64,000 bases of DNA from Lithodes maja (taxonomy: Eukaryota > Arthropoda > Malacostraca > Decapoda > Lithodidae): the NCBI GenBank assembly GCA_037953745.1, contig JBAKBP010000188.1, positions 130,001 to 194,000 of the forward strand. Direction: 5' to 3'. Below the pieces are notes generated by a model, which saw nothing but the letters and a program-made list of their open reading frames with translations, made no database searches and was not told the DNA's origin. Both the position numbers and the translations under genes were made by a program. Shown here in pieces: positions 1-8,540 of this stretch (position 1 is its first letter; the number at the start of each line of letters is the position of its first letter).

Positions 1-1044
1 ATCAGGCATTCTTTGAATTATAATAATGCACTGGCAAGTCTCGCTCCATGTCCAGGTCCTTGAGGGCGCGAGGTTTCTTTGCTTTGCCAACAATGGCCAA
101 CTTAAGCCTGTGGGTGCCAGTGGCATTGGCACCGCACAATGCTGAAAGGCGTTCTTTAGCCAATTTCTTGCCCTTAGATGTCTCCTCAGATTTCCTTGCC
201 TGTGTATTTTTAGGCAAGGAACGCCAATAAAATCCCGTCTCATCCGCATTGTACACCTGTGACAGGGCTAGCCCTTCGTCTTCTATTAGTTTGTTCAGCT
301 TAAGACGGAAGGGCTCGACACTAGCATTATCAGCACTCCCAGCCTCACCGTGTGCTTTCACATTGAAAAGCCCATGATGATTGCGGAAGCGCCACAACCA
401 CCCATCACTGCCCTTAAAGTCAACAATGCCCAAATGTTCGGCCAACTTTGTTGCTGCCATTAAAATTTCAACACCCCGGACAAGATTCCCACTCGACTTC
501 TGTTGCACATACCACTTCATCACTGCTGTATCGAGTCTATGGTCTTTGCCCAGTTTCATATGCTTTCTGGGGACGCCCTTGCCACTAGAGCTGGCCGAGG
601 TGTCGACACAATACGTGGAGGCATAAGATTTTAGCTCTGCCTTTTTTTTCTTGATATCGGACACTGTCTGTTTCTTGACTCCATATTCTTCGCATATATA
701 AGCCACTGACTTGCCACTATCCAACTTTCTCAGCAACTCTAGTTTCTGAGCTACACTTAAGTTCACACGCTTATGTTTCACCACTTTCGGAGGCATTTTA
801 AGTAGGTAAATGCAAGATATGGAATGTATTAGCACAGGGCGGACCGGAGCGGACTCGTGGCTAGGCGGCAACTGAGCTGTAAACAATGACGTGGCGGGCT
901 GCTGTGGCGACGCGCCCGCCACCTACCGGACATATTTTCTACTAACAGACTTTTGTCCGTTGGTTGGACAGGTTGTCCGGCTACGGACAGAGTCCGTTAA
1001 ATCCGAAATCCGTTGTATCGGGGTCCGTTAAATCGAGCGTCGAC

Positions 1045-1045
<1 letters not shown>
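1..1045 (-). mobile_element. Tigger/pogo-type DNA transposon, 5' part (runs off window start)
   Basis: The element reads on the minus strand. Its outer end is at about 1045, where a terminal sequence starting TAGTCGACGCTCGATTTAAC (minus strand) meets the TA tract. Tigger elements insert at TA and have a CAGT-like end followed by a GA/TTTAACGGA-rich inverted repeat; the GATTTAACGGA-type motifs at 965-1040 fit this. The 5' UTR lies between the terminus and the transposase start near 796. The other end lies outside the window. Confidence 0.8.
2..796 (-). CDS. Tigger/jerky-like transposase, partial (C-terminus outside window)
   Basis: This is a pogo/Tigger-family transposase that would bind the element's ends and catalyse cut-and-paste transposition in the nucleus. 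The likely start is the MPPKVVKHKR methionine at 794-796; the frame stays open 42 codons further upstream, but that stretch looks like leader sequence. Residues about 10-60 form a CENP-B-type N-terminal helix-turn-helix (LSVAQKLELLRKLDSGKSVA, then YGVKKQTVSDIKKK). Residues about 85-150 form the CENP-B/HTH_Tnp second DNA-binding domain (KWYVQQKSSGN, GSDGWLWRFRNHHGL). The first catalytic aspartate of the DDE domain is in YNADETGFYW. The frame is open to the window edge, so the copy may be fairly intact. A domesticated jerky-like gene is possible, but the adjacent terminal repeat favours a transposon. Confidence 0.85.
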   Translation of the reverse strand: MPPKVVKHKRVNLSVAQKLELLRKLDSGKSVAYICEEYGVKKQTVSDIKKKKAELKSYASTYCVDTSASSSGKGVPRKHMKLGKDHRLDTAVMKWYVQQKSSGNLVRGVEILMAATKLAEHLGIVDFKGSDGWLWRFRNHHGLFNVKAHGEAGSADNASVEPFRLKLNKLIEDEGLALSQVYNADETGFYWRSLPKNTQARKSEETSKGKKLAKERLSALCGANATGTHRLKLAIVGKAKKPRALKDLDMERDLPVHYYNSKNA

Positions 1046-1211
<166 letters not shown>

Positions 1212-1289
1212 CAGAACATGACTACATAAATAGGTTATATTGTATGCATTTATTACAAATAACTGGAACTGACTTATACATATATTACT

Positions 1290-1925
1290 TATCACCTATT
1301 CCCAGCAAACGTCTAACGGGTTGGATTTTGCGTACTTTTAAAACACGCGGTGAATTACCTATGATAACGCTCTTCAAATCTCTAGTGCTACCGCGGCTAG
1401 AATACTGTAGCGTATTAACATCCCCATACAAAGCAGGTGAAATAAATGACGTAGAGTGTACAAAGAAATTTCACTTCGCATATAAGTTCGATAAAACAGC
1501 TACACTATTGGGAGCGTTTAAGAGCACTGAATCTGTACTCACTGGAACGTAGAAGAGAACGTTACCTAATAATATACACGTGGAAAATCGCAGAGGGTTT
1601 AGTACCAAACCTACATACTCCAATAGTCATGAAATTCAGTGATAGGAGAGGCTGGGAATGCGAAATCCCCCAGATGAATAATAGGGGTGCTATGGGCTCT
1701 CTGCGAGAGGGCTGGTTGTCACACAGAGGCCCACGTCTCTTCAACAAACTCCCACAGCGAGTAAGAGACATGAGGGACGTCTCGTTAGACAACTTCAAGA
1801 GAGCCCTCGATGGCAAACTGCAAAAAGTGCCAGACGAGCCCATCCTCGCAAGGGAGCGAGCTGTCGCTTCAAACAGTCTACTGCACCAAATCACCACCCA
1901 TAACGAGGGGCGTCGCGCTCCTTGA
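1290..1925 (+). pseudogene. LINE reverse transcriptase C-terminal remnant (Jockey/CR1-like)
   Basis: This is a 5'-truncated non-LTR retrotransposon. It keeps the region after the RT palm, with the thumb-like LVLPRLEYCSVL...SPYKAGEI and, after one frameshift near 1520, LYSLERRRERYLIIYTWKIAEGL, RGWECEIP, GPRLFNKLPQRVRD and a stop at 1923-1925. These motifs are common at the C-terminus of Jockey/CR1-like LINE ORF2 proteins. The catalytic RT and endonuclease domains are missing. A short A-rich tail with ATTCAA repeats at about 2040-2067 looks like the 3' end. The copy is inactive. The clade is uncertain. Confidence 0.75.
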
Positions 1926-2162
1926 TGCCGCTAGAAGAGTGGCGAACACATCAAAAGGTATCAAAAGGTAAGGTAAAGGGTTCGATCTCATATAATTTAT
2001 AGTCGAGGAAGGGGTTTCCGACACTGCACCATGGGCCTGAAAAAAAAAACTAATTCAATTCAATAGACATGTGTAGAGAGCTGTGCAGTATATTAGAACA
2101 GTAGATCGTTTTTGAAGTTGAAGCAAACAATTTTATTCTTGAAATATATATAATTATGAATG

Positions 2163-2718
2163 TCATAAGGTGCGGGAGAGGGTACAACAGGGGAAGAGGG
2201 TTGTAGGAACGCTAAAAGCAGTAACAAGAAATAGGGTGGTCAGTATGGAAGTGAAGAAGTCCTTGCATGACAGTGTGGTAATCCCGACACCGACTTACGG
2301 AAGCGAAGCATGGACGTTGGTTGAGAGACTCAGACCAAGAGTGAGAGCAGTGGAAATGAATTACTTAAGGAGTGCGTGCGGAGTTACATGGAGGGATAGA
2401 CAGACTAATGAGGAAGTAAGAAGGAGGTGTGATGTGGAGGTAGATGTGCTGGAAAGTGTGAAAAGGAACAACTTGAGATGGTTCGGCCATATGGAACGTA
2501 TGGAAAGCGAGAGAATGACTAAGAGGGTGTACGAGAGCGAGGTGGAGGGACAGAGAGGGAGAGGTAGACCGAAGGAGAGGTGGAAGGATGGAGTGAGGAA
2601 GTATATGAACGAAGGCGGTGCTGGTTGGCGGGAGGGGCGTCGACTGACTGGGGACAGAGGTGCTTGGGGGCAGTTCGTTCGTGGCCACCCCTTCGGGGAT
2701 CACGGCGTCAGGATATAG
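2163..2718 (+). pseudogene. RTE-type LINE, 3' fragment (family 1, copy 1)
   Basis: An open frame encodes the C-terminal end of an RTE-like ORF2: VVIPTPTYGSEAWTL, VEMNYLRSACGVTWRDR, NEEVRRRCDVEVDVLE, LRWFGHMERM, GRGRPKERWKDGV. This is the thumb and C-terminal region after the RT catalytic core, which is absent. After the stop the copy ends in a short (GATA)n tail at 2716-2732, typical of RTE 3' ends. The same family recurs as the copy split over 3831-4675, 5945-6945 and 25541-25672. Confidence 0.85.
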
Positions 2719-2732
2719 ATAGATAGATAGAT

Positions 2733-3121
2733 TGAAATGAACACTGATTTATGAAATTAATAAAATGCATAAAATGCAAATGCTTCATATATTCAAATTA
2801 TATGAATAAAACATGCATACATAAAATATAAATATAGTCTTCTGTATCTTTAAGAAACTTGTACTCTGTGATATGTACTAAATGTGTATATATTGTGAAA
2901 TGTTGAACTTGTTTGGATACAATATATTTGTTACATTAAAGGTAAATGTAAATAATTTGGGATATTACCTAGAACGATGCATGAGAAAAGTTTCATTGAC
3001 GTCTAATGTCTTCTTGAAGCTTTGTGTGCTTTCCAATCTAAATTAGGTAGATATCTTGACTAAGCAGGGCAGTTTGCGATGAGACCCGCCCGAATTAACA
3101 CGAATTTGACCTGGCACAGAA
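2733..3121. other. AT-rich sequence, nothing recognised
   Basis: AT-rich sequence without a plausible coding frame, repeat or RNA gene that I can support. Confidence 0.5.
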
Positions 3122-3460
3122 CTGTAAAGGGGACATCACACATAGCCGAACCGGAGCCCGAATCTGAATTGGCGTCATTCGGCCGAAAAAGGTGGCCGAA
3201 CTGTGACAACCGAATGCAAAACTAATGCTAACCGAACGCGCTACAGTGTACACCGCACGCTGCACTAATGCAGACCGACCTACATGATGCCTGGACGAAC
3301 ATTGCCCGATGTTTTGACATGTCAAAAATGGTACTTTTTTTGGCTGCGTGAATGCTGGACGAATGCTGCCCGAATACAAAGAACACTGCCCGATTGGCCG
3401 ACGAACCCGGGTCGAATGCAACCGAATGCAGCCCAGCCGTATTACAAAAGGAGGGGAGAG
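3122..3460 (+). mobile_element. Non-autonomous repeat with GCCGAATG-type motifs (family C)
   Basis: It begins with AAAGGGGACATCACACATAG, the same end as in elements at about 26515 (opposite strand) and 50658. Inside, short motifs of the type CCGAATGC or GAATGCTGCCCGAA recur at least eight times on both strands, resembling subterminal transposase-binding repeats. No coding region. The 26-kb and 50-kb relatives end in TTAA at this terminus; here it is degenerate (GTAA). The other end is not resolved. Confidence 0.5.
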
Positions 3461-3830
3461 GCCACCACACTCTTCATTTGTACAAGTCACGGCATTAAGT
3501 CGTACCCCAGGGCTATGCCAAAATCCTAGCCACAAATTGGCAGTGAGTTCGAACAATTTCCATCTTTGGTGTTTCAGCAGGCACGACTCCAGTGAAACAT
3601 TGATAGTTAATAAACTCCGACCACACCCAGTTGCATAGTATGTTGCTAACAGTGAATTAGCTACTTGCTTATTGCAACAAACAGCACATACGTATGTTCC
3701 TTGATTACGCAGAATAATCAATTTATAGGCTACACTGTTATTCTATAGGTCTCTTTGTCATTAGCAAATATCCTATATATTTATCCTAAGATAAATTCCA
3801 ATCAGGATTATTTTACATTAAAATGTTTTA
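3461..3830. other. No recognised feature
   Basis: Unassigned sequence between the family C repeat and the RTE copy. It holds only short random frames. Confidence 0.4.
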
Positions 3831-4675
3831 ATGCAGGTATACAGTTGTATAGAGAGTGGTTGGGTAGTAGAGGGAATGAAGATTTGGAGAGTCGGAAACG
3901 AGCGAGGTACGTGGAGAAAAAAGAGAGTGGTGAAGAGGGTAGTGAAGGAAAGTAAGAGAAGAGTAGATGAGGAATTTGGAAGGAATCTGAATGTAAAATG
4001 GAGGGAGTGTAAGAAACTGTTCTTCAAAGAAGTCAAGAAAGTGAGGGAAGGTAGCAATGGAAACAGTAAGGGTGTGAAAGATAAGAATGGACGAGTGGTA
4101 GCCGAGAAGTAAGAGAGAGTCGAAAGATGGAGGGAGTACTTCAACGAATTGCTATATGTAAGGAATGAAGCGCCAGCAAACATAGTTGGATAGGGTATGG
4201 GAGGGAGAAGAAGAGAAGTAGTGGAGGAGGAGATGGGGATCAGGTCAGAAGTGTGTGAAGCCATGAAAAGAGTGAAGTTGGGGAAAGCACCTGGAATAGA
4301 TGGAGTGTGTGGGGAAATGCTGAGGTATGGTGGTGAGATAGTGATCGAATGGGTATGGAAAATGTGCAAACTAGCATGGGAGAAGGGGAGTGCACCTGAT
4401 GACTGGAAGACCGGCATAATAGTACCCCTATATAAGGGTAAAGTGGAAAGAGGAGTGTGTGGTAACCACCTAGGAATATGTCTTCTAAGCATAGTAGGGA
4501 AGGTGTACAGTAAGGTAGTCATTGAGAGAGAGAGAGAGAGAGAGCGAGAACCGAGAAATAGATAGGTGACGAGCAGGGCTGTTTTAGGAAGAGAAGAGGA
4601 TGTGTAGATCAGATTTTTATCCTGAAATGTGATGTGGAGAATTATCTGGAGAAGCAACAAAAGCTGTATGTTGCC
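3831..4675 (+). pseudogene. RTE-type LINE copy 2, segment 1 (N-terminal RT region)
   Basis: The translation gives RVDEEFGRNLNVKWRECKKLFFKEVKKVRE, then after a stop and a frameshift AMKRVKLGKAPGIDGVCGEM, APDDWKTGIIVPLYKGK and LLSIVGKVYSKVV. These are the first RT motifs of RTE/Jockey-type ORF2 (the KAPGIDG block and W..G.I.P.YKGK). A short GAGAGA expansion at 4525-4545 disrupts the frame. The coding sequence breaks off after the LYVA motif at a TTAA (4676) and resumes at 5945, so the intervening 1.27 kb is inserted. Stops and frameshifts make it a pseudogene. Confidence 0.85.
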
Positions 4676-5165
4676 TTAACACTCAACGAGCGGCCTAGGC
4701 GGTATATTTGACCGTGCCGCCCAGCGTTTTTTTTTTTTACCATAAATGGGGTGGTTTCCGTGCTCTTTTTCATGCATAAACAAGAGCCAGAGTGTAATAC
4801 AAATATGTATCCCTGAAAGGGCGATAATTGAGCTTTCTAATGACACCAGAACCATCCTTCTACGATCACTGGTTGTCTTGCAACGATCGTGCAACCGAAG
4901 GGCAAAATTGCTAAAATACGGTCATTTCGTTACATAATTACGTGTGTAGCGAGTGAGAGAGGGTGGAGTAGTGTGGAGTACATGTCAGTGGGCCCACGAC
5001 GGTCGTGGCGAGCGGTCATGAGGTAACCTACGCTCCTCCCACCGCTCGGCTCTCTCTCAGAGCCAATATTGCGCCAAAATTGCACACAGACTTAAGTCGG
5101 GCCCCGCAACACTGTCCAGCTTTTTAGATACGGATTTTAGTCGGGCCCCGATAGACAAGGGTTAA
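4676..5165. mobile_element. TTAA-flanked MITE
   Basis: TTAACACTCAACGAGCGG at the left and, in reverse complement, TTAACCCTTGTCTATCGGGG at the right give weak inverted ends with TTAA on both sides. It holds no ORF of note. It sits inside the RTE RT domain. TTAA target duplications and a CCC-type end are typical of piggyBac-like MITEs; Kolobok also uses TTAA. The ends are degenerate, so the exact family is uncertain. Confidence 0.6.
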
Positions 5166-5473
5166 CTCCTTGCGACATATATGACGCGATCGCGTCATAT
5201 GGAACTTATAACCAATAACTCATATGACGCGATCGCGTCATATGGACTTATCTCTATACCTCTCCAATAAGTTTATGACGCGATTTTGCGTCATATGAGC
5301 TCAGTAAGTCCGATAAGGTCCCATACGATGAAACCGTTGGTGGCAACCTCAGCCTCCTGCGATAATTCTAACGGCCGCAGTGTTATTGTGAGTGTAGTGC
5401 GAGGCAGTGGCAATGATCCTGGGGCTCCCGCCTCCTCGGACTTACTGGAACATAATATGGCTGAAGGAGTTAA
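5162..5473. mobile_element. TTAA-flanked MITE with internal palindromes
   Basis: The ends TTAACTCCTTGCGACATAT and (reverse complement) TTAACTCCTTCAGCCATAT match well and are each bounded by TTAA. It shares its left TTAA with the previous MITE, so one inserted at the edge of the other. It contains three large palindromes (5179-5295). No coding capacity. Confidence 0.7.
5179..5295. repeat. Three copies of a palindrome with core TGACGCGATCGCGTCA
   Basis: Copies lie at 5179-5200, 5221-5244 and 5274-5295. The second is a perfect 24-bp palindrome; the third has the centre changed to GATTTTGC. Start-to-start spacings are about 42 and 53 bp. The half-site TGACGC resembles CRE/ATF-type bZIP half-sites. 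Transposase binding or cruciform formation is equally possible. Confidence 0.85.
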
Positions 5474-5478
5474 TGTAC

Positions 5479-5510
<32 letters not shown>

Positions 5511-5944
5511 ACAATGAACGGAGGAAGGAAAAACACAGATAAAACAAAAAGGTCCATGTGCCTAAAGGCATCCTCCATTCATAAAATTTTTGTAACAACT
5601 GGATTTAAACATTTGTAGATTGTAAGTTTGTGGAAAGCAATTCGAGGGAAGTAAATTCCAAAGAGTAGTAGCTCTGGGGATAAATGAATTCTGATAAGCA
5701 GAAGTTCTGCATTGTGGAGGAGAAAGTGTAAATTCATGGGTGCTCTCAGCTGCCCTAGTTCTACGGGGAAAGATGTGGAGAGGCGGCACAATTGAAGCAA
5801 GTTCCTCGGAACAATTGCTGTAAAAATATCTGTAGAATAATGCAAGGGATGCAAAGTTTCTTCGTATGGATAATGTAGGAAGGTCTTGTGTGATTGCAGG
5901 GTTATTTATTAATCTAATAGCTTTATTTTGAATTTTGTCCAATT
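5479..5944 (-). pseudogene. 5'-truncated LINE insertion (Jockey/CR1-like) with poly-A tail
   Basis: On the minus strand the frame begins truncated with DKIQNKAIRLINN and continues with LSIRRNFASLALFYRYFYSN, ECRTSAYQNSF-like and RATTLWNLLPSNCFP motifs before a stop near 5565. This is the standard C-terminus of many arthropod LINE ORF2 proteins. A short 3' UTR and a run of about 25 A (T on the plus strand, 5479-5504) follow. TGTAC at 5474-5478 and again at 5945-5949 is a likely target-site duplication. It is nested next to the TTAA MITEs inside the RTE copy. Retrotransposition-incompetent. Confidence 0.85.
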
Positions 5945-6945
5945 TGTACTTGGCGAAGGCCTATGACAGAGTGGATAGAGAAGGTATGTTGAAAGTACTT
6001 AGAATATACAGAGTAGATGGCAAGTTTCTGAAAGCAGTGAAGAGCATGTATGAGGATGCAAAGGCATCAGTAAGTGTGGAGAATGAGCAGAGCGAGTTCT
6101 TTGATCTGAATGTTGGGTTGAAACAGGGGTGTGTGATGTCCCCGTGGTTGTTTACTGTATAAAATGGATGGAGTCATGAAAGAAATACAAGGAGGAGCAG
6201 TACAGTGGATGTTGGTGTATCACTGATGAGGGAGGAAAATGTGTGAAAGCTACCTGTACTGCTGTTTGCTGATGATACAGTTCTGATGAGTGATAATGAA
6301 TGGGAGTTGCAGGGTCTGGTAAATATATTTGGAACTGTGTGTGAAAAACGGAATCTGAAGGTAAATGCGGGGAAGAGCAAGGTTATAGTGTTTGAAAGGG
6401 GTGAAGCCACAGAGTGTGAGGTGAAGTTGTACGGTCAGGCTACGGAGATTGTCAGCTCATTTAAAAGTATCTGGGCAGTGTGTTGAGTAAAGATGGGACT
6501 ATGGATGAAGAAGTGCGAGAGAGGGTGCAACAGTGGGAAAAGGGTTGTAGGAACGCTGAAAGCAGTAACAAGAAATAGGGTAGTCAGTATGGAAGTGAAG
6601 AAGTCCTTGCATGACAGTGTGGTAATCCCAACACTGACATACGGAAGCGAAGCATGCACGTTGGTGGAGAGACTCAGACCAAGAGTGAGAGGGGTGGAAA
6701 TGAGTTACTTGAGAAGTGCGTGCAGAGTTACATGGAGGGATAGACAGACGAATGAGGAAGTAAGGTGGTGTGGTGTGGAGGTAGATGTGCTGGAAAGTGT
6801 GAAAAGGAACACCTTGAGATGGTTCGGCCTTATGGAACGTATGGGAAGCGAGAGAATGACTAAGAGGGTGTACGAGAGTGATGTGGAAGGACAGAGAGGG
6901 AGAAGTAAACCGAAAGAAAGGTAGAAGGATGGAGTAAGGAAGTAT
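5945..6945 (+). pseudogene. RTE-type LINE copy 2, segment 2 (RT core and C-terminus)
   Basis: This continues the RT of 3831-4675: LAKAYDRVDREGML, VGLKQGCVMSPWLF, then after a frameshift LLFADDTVLM (the FADD catalytic box, about 6258-6290), LKVNAGKSKV, a second shift, and YGSEACTL...RPKER near 6920. The RT active-site motif is preserved, but stops and shifts prevent translation. The frame is then cut at about 6945 by DIRS element A; the last RTE codons and tail reappear at 25541. Confidence 0.87.
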
Positions 6946-7245
6946 TGAATAGTGGCCCCTCCATCATTGACGATGTTGCCTATTAGTATAATAGTCTCCA
7001 TTCAACACCCACGTCAGTCGTTTGAATCAACCGCCGCGAGGAAGACAGAGATATTCATCATAAGTGCAACGCTACTTCTCTTATGGTATCGTCATAGATT
7101 GGGTACCCACTACGAAAAAACTTTGTAAAAAATAAGAGAAGGAAAAGGAAAAGATTCAATAATTTAATCAGAGTTATAACACGCTTCCCACTTCGGTGGA
7201 TTTCTTGCGTTGTGGCTTCTTGCCGCCTCTCGCCAAGCGCACCAT
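6946..7245. repeat. Left inverted terminal repeat of DIRS A
   Basis: It is the reverse complement of 25195-25541. Shared blocks include TGGCCCCTCCATCATTGACG, GGGTACCCACTACGAAAAAA and the CGCTTGGCGAGAGGCGGC block on the opposite arm. Confidence 0.88.
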
Positions 7246-8540
7246 TCGTCCTTCTCTTCCTCGCGGGCAACGGGATAAGTTGTGTGCCCCGCGCTCTGCT
7301 TCATTCGACGTTCGCTCAATTCTCGTGAGTCCTTACTCATTTGTATATATCTGAGTTGTAGTGAACAAGGTTTAGATTAGCTAGCACGGGTTATCACATT
7401 GGTTGCCCGCAGGAAGTGTTTAATTAGGGTACTATTCAGGCGCTAACGTATTGTATTCTGGACCGACGCCACATGTGCTTTGTTCCTTGGTTCTGCGTGC
7501 CTTAGTTTTTGTGCTATTCCTTAGTTAGGAGGCTTTTGTTTTCACGAGCTGTTCTTCAGTCCTGTCTGTATGGCCTAGGGGCCTTTTTCTGTTTTCATTT
7601 AGCAGACGCGCCGGTCTAAGGATTGTCACACGTGGTGTGGAATCTTCTGGCGTTCGAGCCTGCTTGGAGGCCCCTGTCGGGGGCTTCACCTACTTCATGC
7701 TGTCCGGGGTTGTCTTCAGGGTAAGTGTGTCCTTCTTGAAGGGTGTGTTACCTCGTGTTAAGCCTCGTTAGGTTGTTCTCGTTAGGAGCGTACTTTATCT
7801 TTATATGATATTTTGTTGTGCTCCCTTTTCTTGTGCTCCGTGGGTGTTAGTGTTGCGCACTTTCAGGGAGTTCAAGGAGATGTCCTTGTTGCAGTTTTTT
7901 TTTGGTTGGTTCTCGCTCTGTCTGGTGCCCCGGCCGGAGCATTTTTCCTCTTTTAGGGACCCGCCGGTCCTTAGTTCTGCGGTCTGTGGACGGTTGCTGG
8001 CGTGCCGGCGTGCGGTCTCTTTTTTCCCTTCTTTCCCCTGTGTTTATTATGTTTTGTTAGTGTGCCACTACACCTCCTTCCGGCGGTCTTGCAGAGCCGG
8101 TGGATGGAGACGTATCCGTTATAGATACAGTATCGGCTCGCCTTTTTTACTTACCAGTTTACCCTGTCCGCCGGCGGCTCAGTGTGTAAACGGACCAACG
8201 GCTGCTAGCGATTGTATGTTATAGCACGCAGATATCCGCTGAGTTCTTGGTGCATTAACCTCTGACCCATGTCACAGGTAGGCAGGCTGATGTGAAACTC
8301 CCCCCCCCCCCCCAATTGAAAAGGGTGGAGGGGGGGTAGGTTTCACGACCCTTAGGAGTCAGAAAAAGGTTGGAGGCAGTTGCCTAATGTTTTTTCTGAC
8401 GCCGGAGGGAATAGGATGTTAAAACCTCTTGGGTTATCCTTATGAGCATTGATTCCTGGAAATTTTCTATTTCCAGAACCCTTCCACGTTCCGGGCAACG
8501 AAGGAGACAGCGTTCCCGCCGGGGAGGGGAGCGAGTGACC
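7246..8540 (+). other. DIRS A 5' leader with splice-like signals
   Basis: No convincing ORF. A strong donor-like site, TTCAGGGTAAGTG, lies at 7715-7727. A pyrimidine-rich acceptor-like CTATTTCCAG ends at 8476, 64 bp before the gag ATG. The block around the acceptor (8425-8476) is conserved with DIRS B (16150-16200), although the surrounding leader is not. An intron in the leader is inferred, not shown. A C-run and G-run near 8300-8340 could form a hairpin. Confidence 0.5.

Noticed and set aside
3818..4660. 280-residue minus-strand ORF
   Set aside because: It is the reverse shadow of the purine-rich RTE coding sequence; the plus strand has the RT motifs.
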